Source of the DNA: DATAES01 sp963721305
GTDB lineage: Bacteria > Actinomycetota > Acidimicrobiia > Acidimicrobiales > JACDCH01
Reading direction: 5' to 3'
NCBI GenBank assembly: GCA_963721305.1
Contig: CAVRIR010000004.1
Location: forward strand, 248,001-312,000
Length of the DNA: 64,000 nucleotides
Position 1 is the first letter of the stretch, and the number at the start of each line of letters is the position of its first letter. The notes beneath the pieces were generated by a model. The model made no database searches and had not been told where the DNA came from. It was given only the letters and a program-made list of their open reading frames with translations. Both the position numbers and the translations under genes were made by a program. Positions 1 to 8,806 of the stretch are shown piece after piece.

Positions 1-471
1 CGGGGTACTCATTCGGTTTGCGAAGTAGAGGGGTTCGCCGAGTCGGTCGAGCAGGGATCGCTCCGCTTCGAGCCACGCGAGGTGCTTCTCTTCGTCGGCA
101 AGGATTCCTTCAAGCACCACTCGAGTCGTTGCATCGTGATCGGCGGATGCCGCCTCCGCAGCAGCGTTGAGGCCGGGACGGGCGAGACGCTGGATCTCGA
201 GGTCGTGGTCCAGGACTTCGCCAACGGACGCACCGATGTTCAGCGTGCCGAGAGTGAAGTTCGGCATCCCGCCGAGGTCGAGCAGTCGCTGCAGAAGCGC
301 GGCGATGGTGATCGGCTCGTCGGCGATGCGCGCTTCCATGCTGCGCGCAAGGCCGGCCAGGCCCCACGAGTCCAGCAGGGCCACGTGGCTCTGGTGCTGC
401 GCGAGAGCGGTGTAGTACACACCCAACAGACCGTTCAATGTGTCCAGGGTCGGCGTCGGCTCGGAGTTCAT
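1..471 (-). CDS. Bacterioferritin-like protein, 3' end outside window
   Basis: Only the first 157 codons lie in the window; the frame starts at an ATG complementary to 469-471 and stays open to the edge. It aligns throughout with bacterioferritins (about 158 residues): LNIGASVGEVL, GGMPN and DEEKHLAWLE match LNIGEDVEEML, EGLPN and DEEGHIDWLE of E. coli Bfr. By that alignment, made from memory, ferroxidase ligands Glu51, Glu127 and His130 are kept, but Glu18 is Tyr, His54 is Thr, Glu94 is Gln, and haem ligand Met52 is Pro. It is a four-helix Bfr-family protein with an incomplete di-iron site; a shell or DNA-protection role is as likely as iron oxidation. Confidence 0.72.
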   Translation of the reverse strand, partial: MNSEPTPTLDTLNGLLGVYYTALAQHQSHVALLDSWGLAGLARSMEARIADEPITIAALLQRLLDLGGMPNFTLGTLNIGASVGEVLDHDLEIQRLARPGLNAAAEAASADHDATTRVVLEGILADEEKHLAWLEAERSLLDRLGEPLYFANRMSTP

Positions 472-826
472 GACTCGGACCCTAGAGCGCCATCGACTCA
501 GATTCCGCCGCCCACCGAACTGCCAATCGGTGCGACAGCTCGTGGCTATTCGGCACGACCTGGAAGTCCCGAATCCCGAGTGCGGCGACCGCGCGACATG
601 ACCTGAACCGTGTGTACTGTGAATCCACAGCACCGATCACGGCGTGTGTGACCGTAGCGAACACTCGCACCACAGCCGTCAGAACGCACGACGCGGGGAC
701 GATGATGCGTCGCTTCGCGTTGGCCGGGTCGCGAGGCGGGCCGATTAACTAGGGTGGCCCGTAGGACGAAGGCCGCAGCGCGTTGTGGTTGTGAGCGCAT
801 TGGTGCCTCAGGTCAGGGGGCGACGG
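472..826. other. Intergenic region, no gene seen
   Basis: No frame here looks coding; the short frames lack family motifs and ribosome sites. It separates divergent bacterioferritin-like and aquaporin genes, so it should hold both promoters. The one distinctive item is the 32-bp dispersed repeat at 613-644. Confidence 0.5.
613..644. repeat. 32-bp dispersed repeat, copy 1
   Basis: The 32 bases match 6768-6799 at 29 of 32 positions. The inner CTGTG-AATC-CACAG is a perfect 5-bp inverted repeat, and the last 17 bases (cagcaccgatcacggcg) are identical in both copies. Neither copy lies in a recognisable gene. Function unknown. Confidence 0.55.
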
Positions 827-1645
827 ATGGCGAGCAGCTACCGGGAGATGACCGACCGAATCAGCGAGTGGTTCGACTCGGACGTTCTTCAGCCGATCGA
901 GGATTTTCAGGACCCGAGACAGGAGTGGCGGCGGCTGTTCTCGGAGGTGCTCGGCACGTTCTTCTTGGTGCTCGTGGCCGCCGGCGGCGGGATGATGGGG
1001 CAGGCGTTCCCGGGCACGATCAGCCGTACCGCGGCCGTGACTGCTCCCGCGTTGATGGTGATGGCGATCATTTTGTTCATGGGCAAGATTTCGGGCGCGC
1101 ATCTCAACCCGGCGGTCAGTGTGGCGTTTGCGTTGCGGGGCGACTTCCCGTGGTGGCGGGTGCCGGGCTACATCGTCGCCCAACTCGGCGGCGCGACCCT
1201 GGCTGCGTTGTTCTTGCAGCACGTGATCAAAGTCTCTGCTGTGTTCGGCTCGAACTATCCGGCGGCCGGGTACTCGTCGTGGGCCGCGTTCTGGATGGAG
1301 TTCATTCTCACCTTGGGTCTGGTAAGTGTGATTCTGGGCACCGCGTCGGGAGCGCAGAACATCGGCATCATCGGTGCGTTCGGGGTGGGCGGCTACATCG
1401 CACTTGCCGGATTGTGGGGCAGCCCCATCTCGGGTGCGTCCATGAACCCTGCGCGTACGTTCGGTCCCGACCTCGTCGGCGCAGACTTCAGCCACTACTG
1501 GGTCTACATCGCGGGGCCCCTCGCGGGCGCGGCGCTCGCCGTCGTCGTCGCGTTCGTCCTGCGAGGCCATGGCGGTGGTCGCGCCGGGTCCGGTGCCGCA
1601 CAAGGCGCCCTCTACACCGAATCGGCGCGACCCGACCAGGACTGA
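827..1645 (+). CDS. Aquaporin / MIP-family channel
   Basis: A channel for water or small neutral solutes in the cytoplasmic membrane. Both half-helix motifs are intact: SGAHLNPAVS in the first half and SGASMNPARTFGP in the second, with six hydrophobic segments between LFSEVLGTFFLVLV and the C-terminal LAVVVAFVLRG. The ATG at 827 (MASSYREM) is preferred over the GTG at 785 because an AGGGGG ribosome site precedes it. In the fourth membrane segment the His of E. coli AqpZ (VIHGAT) aligns with Leu (VILGTAS), which suggests a wider, more glycerol- or solute-permeable pore than a strict water channel; that is inference. The 40-residue hydrophilic N-terminus is longer than usual. The following gene is a pseudogene. 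Confidence 0.9.
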   Translation: MASSYREMTDRISEWFDSDVLQPIEDFQDPRQEWRRLFSEVLGTFFLVLVAAGGGMMGQAFPGTISRTAAVTAPALMVMAIILFMGKISGAHLNPAVSVAFALRGDFPWWRVPGYIVAQLGGATLAALFLQHVIKVSAVFGSNYPAAGYSSWAAFWMEFILTLGLVSVILGTASGAQNIGIIGAFGVGGYIALAGLWGSPISGASMNPARTFGPDLVGADFSHYWVYIAGPLAGAALAVVVAFVLRGHGGGRAGSGAAQGALYTESARPDQD

Positions 1646-1697
1646 GGAGAGCCGAGCATCCCTGCCTGCTTCCGACAAGTCTCATGCCCTTGATCAC

Positions 1698-2583
1698 ATG
1701 GTGGTGGTGCTGTTCGAGAACCGTTCCTTGGACAACGTGTTGGGGCTCCCGGTGCTCAACGGCATCGCCCGCGACTTCGGCGTGTTCGACCATTGGTTCT
1801 GCGAAGTGCCCTCGCAGACGTTCATGAACAGATCGTTCTGGACCGCAGCTACGTCATCGGGTTTGGTCGTGAACAGTCCGATGCGGAAGTGGTTCACAGC
1901 CAACGATGCCGAGACGATCTTCGAGCGCCTCGAAGCACACAACAAGACGTGGAAGGTCTACGTCATGGAGCCGATGGCGCTCTCGTTCACGGGGGTGATC
2001 CACTTCCCCCGTCTGAAGGACCGGCTGGCCACGCACTTCGTACCGTTCGCCGAGTTCGAGGATGACGTCGCCGCGGGAACGTTGCCCGACTTCTCGCTCA
2101 TCGAGCCGAACATGATGGCCGGCCACGGCGACTACCACCCAGCAATGGGCCGGTCGTTCTCCGACCAGCTCGACATCGAGGTGGACAACCCGCCCTCGAT
2201 GCTGTCGGGTGAAGCGTTTCTGGCGCGCGTGTACGGCGCTTACCGCAGCGCAACCTCCGCCACCGGTGCCACCCAACGGGACGCGTCCGCCCGCACCTTC
2301 GACCACGTCTTGTCACGCGACACCCCGAAACCCCAACACCTGGGCGACTGTCACCGCGCAGCAGGTACCTGATTGGACGATGGACGTCGAAGTAGTCGGC
2401 CAGGGCCTCAGCACCCTCGGCAAAGGCATGGGACCCGCCCTCATCACCTTGGCCAAACAGTTCGGCGTGGAGCTCCCCGCCGAGCTCAACGGTCCGGATG
2501 TCACGCTCACCCCACAGCAGATCGTCCCGCTCCTGCGCGACATCGCCGGCCGCATCTTCCCGCGCCTCGCGCAAAAGCCGTAG
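1698..2583 (+). pseudogene. Phosphoesterase / phospholipase C-like gene with internal deletions
   Basis: Fragments of an alkaline-phosphatase-superfamily phosphoesterase (PF04185 type). The metal-site start MVVVLFENRSLDNVLG is followed directly by LPVLNGIARDFGVFDHWF, which in full-length relatives lies well over 100 residues later, so a block is deleted near 1745. The middle (VPSQTFMNRSFWTAATSSG, IEPNMMAGHGDYHPAMGRSF) is well preserved. Near 2270 AYRSATS jumps to TQRDASARTFDHVL, losing the FDEHGGxYDHV catalytic region. Near 2332 a one-base shift moves the C-terminus (NPNTWATVTAQQVPDWT) to another frame, ending at 2583. No convincing start codon is visible. With two deletions, a frameshift and a missing catalytic block it is a true pseudogene. 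Confidence 0.8.
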
Positions 2584-2671
2584 CACCGGGACGGCCCAGA
2601 GGTGCTTCGTCACGGCGCAGCGGTGTGGGCGCTCAGCGCGGTCATAGCGCGGCGCCGATTGGATTCGGCGG

Positions 2672-3355
2672 TTAGTCGAGGTGATCTTCTGGCCAGTGGA
2701 AGACAGACCCAACCCACGCATCGAGAAATGGTTGGGGGTCTTGGTCCCAGTCAAAGCCTCGGACGACGGCGCGGGTTCGACGACCCTCGAGTGATCGCCA
2801 CAACTCGTAACGGTCGGCGGTGACGTGAAGGTGTCGCGGGTGGGATCCGAGCTCCCAGTGATCGCCCTGTGGCGTGTCGATCTCTAGCGAACATGCGGCG
2901 GTGTTGCATTGCACCGTGAGCACGTCTCGGCGTCGTTGTTCGACTGCCGGCCATACGTCGGGGTCGGCGAACTCGGACAGTCCCGCCGATTCTCTCAGGT
3001 CGTGCTCGTGAGCCAGCAGGTCGACCAGCGGCATTACGGCGAACGCAGCGTCGAACCCGCGCGACGGCGGGTCGTCGAGGATCGCGCTCAGTGCGGGCCA
3101 CGCGTCGCGCCACTCGGTGATGAGCGACGCTCGGGAGCGATGCGCGCGAGACGCGACTTGCAGCGACGTCCACGACGGCTGCGCGTAGGCGTCGACATTG
3201 TGGCTCGCGACATCGACGGCCACACCGGTGACATGCGCGATCAAGTCGTGCACGTTCCACCGCGGGGTCGCGTCGACGGGCTGACGATCATCAAGCCCGG
3301 CGACGAACTCGACGAGGCTGGTCGCCCGAATCTCGTAACGCGTTCCGTTTCCCAC
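2672..3355 (-). CDS. Maleylpyruvate isomerase / mycothiol-dependent transferase-fold protein
   Basis: A 227-residue DinB-superfamily protein of the TIGR03083 type found widely in actinobacteria. RWNVHDLIAHVTG supplies the first metal-ligand helix and LLAHEHDLRESAGL the HxxDxR helix of the four-helix bundle. The C-terminal half (VRGFDWDQDPQPFLDAWV) resembles the SCP2-like domain of the family. A GTG at 3355 is taken as start; upstream codons in the frame do not look coding. These proteins bind a divalent metal and many are thought to use mycothiol, but the substrate cannot be told. It is the first of four related proteins in the first 16 kb. Confidence 0.8.
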   Translation of the reverse strand: MGNGTRYEIRATSLVEFVAGLDDRQPVDATPRWNVHDLIAHVTGVAVDVASHNVDAYAQPSWTSLQVASRAHRSRASLITEWRDAWPALSAILDDPPSRGFDAAFAVMPLVDLLAHEHDLRESAGLSEFADPDVWPAVEQRRRDVLTVQCNTAACSLEIDTPQGDHWELGSHPRHLHVTADRYELWRSLEGRRTRAVVRGFDWDQDPQPFLDAWVGSVFHWPEDHLD

Positions 3356-3456
3356 GTGGAGCCCCGGTCCCTGTTGGACAGCTCGTCCGGCGTGCCGGCC
3401 GGCTCTGGGTATCAACCCCGACGCTATCGACTGCAGACAGGCTGCTCCGTCGACGC

Positions 3457-3483
3457 CGGTCGGTCGGTCGGTCGATCGGTGGG
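3457..3483. repeat. (CGGT)n simple repeat ending in GGTGGG
   Basis: Five to six CGGT tetranucleotides followed by GGTGGGCTCGG, between a gene start at 3355 and a gene end at 3492. The same (GGTC)nGGTGGGC motif recurs at 6722-6749 and 19152-19170. Confidence 0.6.
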
Positions 3484-3491
3484 CTCGGCCG

Positions 3492-3948
3492 CTATGACGT
3501 GCGATCGGGCGGCGATGGCCATGCCCCGACCTGGCGTAGCAGGCCGACATCGTCACGGCACGCCCAATGCTCGACGACAACGCCGTCGACAACCCGCCAG
3601 ATGTGGATATAGGTCCACACAACCGGCGAACCGGTGGCATTCGTTCCAGCGAGCAGGGGCATGGCCGAGGCTTCGTGGCGGCCATTGATCGTCATGTGAT
3701 GGGCCACGAGATCGCCTTCGGCGATGAGGTGGCGATGATCGACCGTGAGGCCTTCACCGAGATCGTGGAAGATCGTTGCGACGATTTGTTTCCAGCCCTC
3801 TCGGCCTTGCGGACCGCAGATCGTCCTCGCCACCTGCGGCGTGGTTCACCATGTCTTCGGCGACAAGTTCGTCGATGACGCCGTCATCACCAGCCAGTCC
3901 GCGACCAAACAGTTCTTCGATGACACCCTTCGGATCTCGGCCACCCAT
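3492..3948 (-). pseudogene. SnoaL-like / ester cyclase family protein, frameshifted
   Basis: Two frames together make one SnoaL-type fold of normal length. From an ATG at 3948 the first gives DPKGVIEELFGRGLAGDDG and ELVAEDMVNHAAG; the second resumes with PQVARTICGPQGREGWKQI and runs through FHDLGEGLTVDHRHLIAEGD and WACRDDVGLLRQVG to 3492. The break is a single-base shift near 3840-3850. The family covers small cone-shaped barrels with varied lyase or isomerase activity; no substrate is inferred. A consensus error is possible because both halves keep intact codon structure. Confidence 0.65.
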
Positions 3949-4037
3949 GTGCTCATCATGCCCGGCACGAAGCGCTCGTCGCCGCCTCTCCGTGACGTCC
4001 ACGTTCTTGGCGTCACAGGAGCGAGCCGTCTGCGAGG

Positions 4038-4964
4038 ATGACGGCCGTGCGCCGGTACCAGGCGACTGTCTACGACAGCAACCGCTGGCACGGCTTCGAA
4101 CTCCGCGGTGGCGACATCATCATCAGCACGCCGCCGAAGTGCGGGACCACGTGGACGCAGATGATCTGCGCGCTGCTGATCCTGCAAGAAACGGAGCTAC
4201 CGCTGCCCTTGGACACGCTGTCACCGTGGATCGACATGGTGACCCGCGCACGGATCGAGGTGTTCGCCGACCTGACGGCCCAGAACCACCGCCGGTTCAT
4301 CAAGACCCACACCCCTCTCGACGGGATTCCTAAGGATCCGACGGTCACCTACATCTGTGTCGGTCGCGACCCACGCGACGTGGCACTGTCCATGGACCGA
4401 CACATCGACAACATGAACGTCAGCGCGTTCCTCGAGGCCCGCGCCCGGGCGGCAGCGATCGACGGCATCGAACTCGGACCGTTGCCTCCACCGCGGGCGC
4501 GTCCCGATGGCCCACGAGACCGCTTCTGGCAGTGGGTCGACGACGAGACGCCATCAACCCAGCTCGGCTCCTCGCTGCGACGCACCGTCGAGCACCTACA
4601 GACGTTCCGGGACGCCGCCAACGAGCTCGACGTCGTGTACCTGCACTACGACGACCTGAAGGCCGATCTGGACGCTCAAATGCGGCGACTCGCCGTGCAC
4701 CTCAGGATCGACATCGACGAGGATCGGTGGCCCGGCCTCGTTCAGGCGGCCACCTTCGAGTCGATGCGTACCAGGGCCGACATGACCGTTCCTGGCGGAG
4801 GACCGGAGCACTGGATCGACCCCACAGCCTTCTTCCGTCTCGGTACGAGCGGCCAGTGGGCCGGCCTCCTGGACGACGCCGACCTCGCACGGTACGGCGC
4901 CCGCGTGCGGGCACTCGCGTCCGACGACCTGATCGAGTGGGTGCACCGCGAACCAATCGACTGA
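4038..4964 (+). CDS. Sulfotransferase family protein
   Basis: A 308-residue cytosolic-type sulfotransferase that would move sulfate from PAPS to a hydroxyl acceptor. The 5'-phosphosulfate loop is STPPKCGTTWTQMI near residue 32, the 3'-phosphate motif is YICVGRDPRDVALSMDRH around residue 105, and RLGTSGQWAGLLDD near the C-terminus corresponds to the RKGxxGDWK cofactor-binding loop. The conserved histidine region is RFIKTHTPLDG. ATG at 4038 follows GCGAGG. Acceptor unknown. It is intact although broken genes lie on both sides. Confidence 0.88.
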   Translation: MTAVRRYQATVYDSNRWHGFELRGGDIIISTPPKCGTTWTQMICALLILQETELPLPLDTLSPWIDMVTRARIEVFADLTAQNHRRFIKTHTPLDGIPKDPTVTYICVGRDPRDVALSMDRHIDNMNVSAFLEARARAAAIDGIELGPLPPPRARPDGPRDRFWQWVDDETPSTQLGSSLRRTVEHLQTFRDAANELDVVYLHYDDLKADLDAQMRRLAVHLRIDIDEDRWPGLVQAATFESMRTRADMTVPGGGPEHWIDPTAFFRLGTSGQWAGLLDDADLARYGARVRALASDDLIEWVHREPID

Positions 4965-5126
4965 CAACCCGGTCGGCGCTTGACTCACTCTCCCCAGGTT
5001 GGTCGCAGCCTCCCGCGGCAATGTCTCCCGCCGCGATCCGCTCAGGGTCACCGGTGCCCCGTCCGCTCAACTCGTCGTCCGGGATGTGTGCCTTCCCGCT
5101 GCTTTTGGAGTCGCCAACTAGCGGCT

Positions 5127-5329
5127 TCAGCCGCGAAGGTGGTGGTGCGCGATCAGCTCGACCCAGGTGACGCTCAACGGTGGCTCCGTGACCCCGCCCT
5201 TGGCCAGCGCTTCGCCCAGTCGCCCTTCCATGAACCGCGCCTGGTGCTCCGGCGTGACACGTGCCGCTGGCGGAGGGGCGAAGAATCCCGCTCGGAGTAC
5301 GGCTGCGAGGCGCGCTACCCGAGCGGGAT
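5127..5329 (-). pseudogene. Unrecognised gene remnant, 5' truncated
   Basis: The minus frame ending at the TGA complementary to 5127-5129 has coding-like composition for about 67 codons (ARLAAVLRAGFF, RVTPEHQARFMEGRLGEALA, PLSVTWVELIAHHHLRG) but no start codon, and a stop lies just upstream near 5335. It sits immediately downstream of the broken hydrolase. I do not recognise the family. Bases 4965-5126 show nothing else. Confidence 0.35.
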
Positions 5330-5393
5330 CTTCACTTCACGACAAGACCTACCCAGGACGGGGACCGCCAACCACAATGCGACGGATGAAGGG

Positions 5394-6218
5394 CTAACAG
5401 TCACCCAGAAGTGCCGCTATCGCCGCTTCGACATCGGCGAGCACATCCGGCTTCTTGTGGAGGCCAAGACGAGGTGTCACTCCGTGCTGTGGCGTCGCCC
5501 TTTCGTCTCGAGGCTGTCGAAAAAGGCCACCGAGAGGTCGAAGGAGTTGGGGTGGTGGCCCGCTGAGTCGCGGTGGTGGCGGACCCCCGCCAGCAGCTCG
5601 AGCTTGGACGGACGCCCCGCCGCGAGCAGCGCCTGGTGCACGGCGACGCTCTGTTCGGTCGGCACGGGAGTATCCGCATCGCCGTGCACAAGCAACACGG
5701 GTACCCGGATCCGATCGGCAACGCGAAGCGGTGACCGCTCGGCGTAGCGGCCGTCAGCGCACATGGCGTCCACGTACTCAGGGATCCCCGGGTAGTAGTC
5801 GTCGCCCGCCATCGCGCCACGTCGGTCACTGCCGCCCATGCTGCGGTCCCGTCGAGTGGCGCCCCGGCGGCCGCTGCCAACAGAGCGACCTGACCGCCCT
5901 GAGAGATCCCCACTGCGTACAGCCGCCTCACCCTTGTCCGACGACGGAACCATGCTGCAACGGCACCAACGTCTTGGGTTGCTGCAGGCCCAGGTCGTCG
6001 ACACCCGTCGAGCCGCCGAAGCCGCGCATTGACATCGCCGCAGCCTCATACCCCGCCCGGGAGAACAGATCCGCCAGGGGTCCGAGCGCGGCGGCGGACC
6101 CGCCGTATCCGTGCACGAGAACCAGCGCCCGTCCAACCGGCTCGCGGACCGTCGTCACGAACACCTCGATGTCGACCCCTGCCGAAGGAACGACGTGACG
6201 GGTAATGAGTCGGTCCAT
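5394..6218 (-). pseudogene. Alpha/beta hydrolase split over four frames
   Basis: The pieces join into one serine hydrolase. The ATG at 6218 has a perfect AGGAGG (6224-6229). Frame 1 gives VLVHGYGGSAAALGPLADLF to about 5993; frame 2 gives DVGAVAAWF then the nucleophile elbow YAVGISQGGQVALL; frame 3, from about 5808, gives DDYYPGIPEYVDAM and the acid-loop region VLLVHGDADTPVP; frame 4, from about 5495, gives HGVTPRLGLHKKPDVLAD to a TAG at 5394. The triad would be Ser in GISQG, Asp in HGDAD and a His near GVRHHRD. Three single-base shifts break it. Codon pattern is kept between breaks, so recent decay or consensus error are both open. Confidence 0.72.
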
Positions 6219-6377
6219 AATGGCCTCCTAGCACAGCGAGGTCGGACGCCGTCCCGCGCAACGCCTGCCTAACGCGACAAGCGGTCACCGTCAGCGATGT
6301 AAGTGCCGTTCGTGAGCGCCATCGGCACTCGGAACACGAGGACGGAGCGGTACGGTCACAACGAGAGGGAGCCGAGG

Positions 6378-6545
6378 ATGACAGCGCGGAAGCCGTCAGC
6401 GAAGCAACTCATCGCACCGATGATCGGTGGCGTCTTCGGAGTGCTCCTTCTCGTGGGCGGCAATTTGCTCGGCATCCTGCTGATCGCCCTCGCGGTGCTA
6501 GTTATCGCAACCATGGTCGTGAGGTACATCGCCGCAACACCGTGA
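6378..6545 (+). CDS. Small membrane protein, two predicted helices
   Basis: A 55-residue protein starting at ATG 6378 after GAGGGAGCCGAGG. A basic N-terminus (TARKPSAKQ) leads into IGGVFGVLLLVGGNLLGILL and IALAVLVIATMVVRYI, giving one hairpin of two membrane helices or one long helix. No family recognised. The frame is open upstream to 6303, but only this start has a ribosome site. Confidence 0.55.
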   Translation: MTARKPSAKQLIAPMIGGVFGVLLLVGGNLLGILLIALAVLVIATMVVRYIAATP

Positions 6546-6721
6546 TGCTGTCGCTTGTGCGGCTGGGTACTGGCCCGATGTCGAACGGCGGGCAAAGGCG
6601 GCCGGCCGTCCCGTCCACGAGTGCAGAATCGTTCCAGTGCGCCGCTTGAGCCAGCATGGCAGTGCTGCCTCGACTGTCGGAGTTGAAGGAACTGACCGTC
6701 GGCTGACCCGTCGGCTGTCGG

Positions 6722-6749
6722 CCGGTCGGTCGGTCGGTCGGTCGGTGGG
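6722..6749. repeat. (CGGT)n simple repeat ending in GGTGGGC
   Basis: Six CGGT units followed by GGGC. It is the longest of three such tracts in the window and lies 18 bases before copy 2 of the 32-bp dispersed repeat. Confidence 0.6.
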
Positions 6750-6767
6750 CTATCGACATAACCCGTC

Positions 6768-6799
6768 TGTACTGCGGATTCACAGCACCGATCACGGCG
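6768..6799. repeat. 32-bp dispersed repeat, copy 2
   Basis: Matches 613-644 at 29 of 32 positions in the same orientation. See copy 1. Confidence 0.55.
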
Positions 6800-6958
6800 C
6801 GTTCCCACGCTAAGGGTCACGACATCCCAGGGCTCGAACCGGCTGCGCCCTGCCACACAGTCCTGACCGGCTCCTGCCCCTCTCGACAACGGCCGAAACG
6901 GCCGCACGTATGCGCTCCCTGGTTCTGTGCGTTGGCGGTTGGTTCGGCGACCGAGGGA

Positions 6959-7492
6959 CTAGGGGGAGTGTGCTCGGAGGACCGCTAGTCCGCGCTCGAT
7001 GTCGTGGAGGTGGTGCAGCGAGTCGTGGAGGGCGTGTTCCAGGAGGCGGCGGACGTCGCTGCGGGAATCGCCGATGGTGAGGCCTCGTGACCATGCGCCG
7101 GGTCCAGCGTCGCTGGCTAGCTGCGCGAGTTGTGCTGCGTGCTCGTCGAGTGCGGTGACAACTTCGTCGGGGTCCTCGTGGGCGTAGGCCAACGCGGCTG
7201 ACTCGATGAGATCGTCGCCCACGATTGCTGGATACGTGGGCTCATCGACTGTGAGCGCCTGTTCAACTCCGAACGCGTGTAGCGCGGTGATGTCGCGGCT
7301 GTGGGCCGCGTACTCGATAGCTGACCACACGTCGGCCGAGGGTCGTTTCCGCAGGTCCTTGCCGCTGAGGACGATCACGGCCCGCCAGCGGGTACCCAGG
7401 CCTTGTAGCTCAGCGACCAACGACTCGTCGTCATATGTAGCGCCATCGAAACCGCAGGCGTCGGCAGTACTCGTGCTCCACCGACACGCCAC
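6959..7492 (-). CDS. DinB-fold protein
   Basis: A 177-residue four-helix protein of the DinB_2 type. The N-terminal CGFDGATYDD is typical of a subgroup that begins with a short Cys/Gly segment; SADVWSAIEYAAHSRDITAL carries the first metal His, and LLEHALHDSLHHLHDIERGL near the C-terminus carries the HxxxH ligands. Relatives bind a divalent metal and some use mycothiol or bacillithiol; the substrate is unknown. ATG 7492 begins MACRW. Confidence 0.8.
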   Translation of the reverse strand: MACRWSTSTADACGFDGATYDDESLVAELQGLGTRWRAVIVLSGKDLRKRPSADVWSAIEYAAHSRDITALHAFGVEQALTVDEPTYPAIVGDDLIESAALAYAHEDPDEVVTALDEHAAQLAQLASDAGPGAWSRGLTIGDSRSDVRRLLEHALHDSLHHLHDIERGLAVLRAHSP

Positions 7493-7561
7493 TCTACGAG
7501 CGCATCACCGGTGAGCGAAGCTCGATCGCGGCACGTCCCGAGCGACACGAACCTCGGACGG

Positions 7562-7780
7562 TCAAGCTGTTTCCGGGTTGGTCCATCCGAGGGTGGAGTC
7601 GGTGACGGTGGCTGCGTCGCGGAGGTGCACGATCACTTCGCTGGGTTGGTGCCGGGCGGCTTCGACGCAGGCGCGGGTGATCGCGTCGTCCATCGACGAG
7701 TAGTGGCCGAGGCCACGGGAACCGTGTCCGGCTTGCCATCCGTTGTCATCGGGTACCACCCGGAAGTAGTAGGGCGACAT
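7562..7780 (-). CDS. DUF2188-like small protein
   Basis: A 72-residue soluble protein whose layout fits DUF2188: YYFRVVPDDNGWQAGHG, then a helix DAITRACVEAARHQPSEVIV and a strand VIVHLRDAATVTD. Function of the family is unknown. It lies 9 bases from the end of the CBS gene on the same strand, so the two are probably cotranscribed. Confidence 0.6.
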   Translation of the reverse strand: MSPYYFRVVPDDNGWQAGHGSRGLGHYSSMDDAITRACVEAARHQPSEVIVHLRDAATVTDSTLGWTNPETA

Positions 7781-7789
7781 CGAGCATCC

Positions 7790-8244
7790 TTAGCCGAGCC
7801 AGATCTCGCTCGGTGTTTCGATGGCGAGTCGCAGGCTTGTCACCCACAGCTGCGGGTTGGCGGTTTGCAGCAGCACCGCGACGACGTCTCGCAGGGATAC
7901 GACACCGTCGCGGCCGTCGGGAAACTCGATGACCAGATGCCTGATCTCCTCGGTGAGCATGAGGGCTGCCGCGTCGACCAGCGGGATCAAAGCACTGACC
8001 CGCACCGGATCTCGCGACGCCATGACCATGATCGGTTCGTCGCTCGACAATCCTGCCGCGACGGCCCGGTGAGATCGCGCTCGGTTGCGATCGCACCAGA
8101 CGCGCCAACCAGCACCGAAGACACGTTGGCGTCGCGCATGACCGCCGCCGCCTCCGCCAACGTGGCGTGTTGGTCGACTCGGACCGGTTCGCGATCGACG
8201 AGGCGACCGATCGGTGATCGTGCATCCATCACTCTTGTGGTCAT
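7790..8244 (-). pseudogene. CBS-pair protein, one frameshift
   Basis: The first CBS domain starts at ATG 8244 (VMDARSPIGRLVDREPVRV, AAAVMRDANVSSVLVG) and reaches IATERDLT; the second frame resumes with AVAAGLSSDEPIMVMASRDP and gives LVDAAALMLTEEIRHLVIE to 7790. One missing base near 8070, in CACCGGGCC, breaks the frame; restoring it gives ERDLTRAVAAGL, the expected linker. CBS pairs usually bind adenine nucleotides and gate a partner. Loss of a single base in a GC run makes a consensus error likely. Confidence 0.7.
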
Positions 8245-8306
8245 GGACCTATTGAGCGCCCCGAATGATCGTGCCGGTAGGGCCCATTGGCCCTACCGGC
8301 ACTGAA

Positions 8307-8575
8307 CTATCGCGAGATCGGACCATGGACGGTCACCACGCCATGCGAGTGCGCATGCCCATCGTCGGCGTGGACGTGGTCATCCGGCTGGTGAAGACCG
8401 TCAAGGACCGGAACAGGAGCGCGACGTGACGATGCGAACCAACCTGGTGATGCTCGTGCGCCCACATGCCGTGCCGGTGCTCGACCGCGTGATGCACAGC
8501 CCCTGCTGCCGAAGCCGGCGGACACAGTGCCCTACACGAGCGCCGTGTCCTCGCGGCGGGGACGGCCAGAATCAA
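8307..8575 (-). pseudogene. Histidine-rich coding remnant in two frames
   Basis: One frame gives HHAVEHRHGMWAHEHHQ and GSHRHVALLFRSL; a second resumes with LDGLHQPDDHVHADDGHAHS and ends HGVVTVHGPISR. Joined, about a quarter of 65 residues are His, as in metal-binding N-termini of cation efflux proteins. No membrane segments follow, so it may be a broken small metal chaperone or a cut transporter N-terminus. Speculative. The next 230 bases show nothing. Confidence 0.3.
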
Positions 8576-8806
8576 CGGCGGTAACGCCGCACCGCGTCAC
8601 ATTCGTCGCCCGACGTCTAATCGCGGCGCCCGACGACTGGGACCGCGCTGGTCGCGCCGATCTGTGAGCGGGGCGATTTGGAGCCTCAGTCTTTGATGTG
8701 GGTGACGTCGACTTACCGGCCGACGACCTGTAGGCCCGAGCGTTGGCTACGTGTCTCAACGCCCCGCGATTGCGACGATCGATCACGAGTGTGATTCGTG
8801 AGTCAT

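Larger units (their letters stand above)
6546..6958. other. Intergenic region with simple and dispersed repeats
   Basis: No supported gene in 413 bases. It carries a (CGGT)n tract at 6722-6749, copy 2 of the 32-bp dispersed repeat at 6768-6799, and at 6904-6919 a 16-mer gcacgtatgcgctccc that recurs at 12699-12714. The genes on both sides end into this region. Confidence 0.5.
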
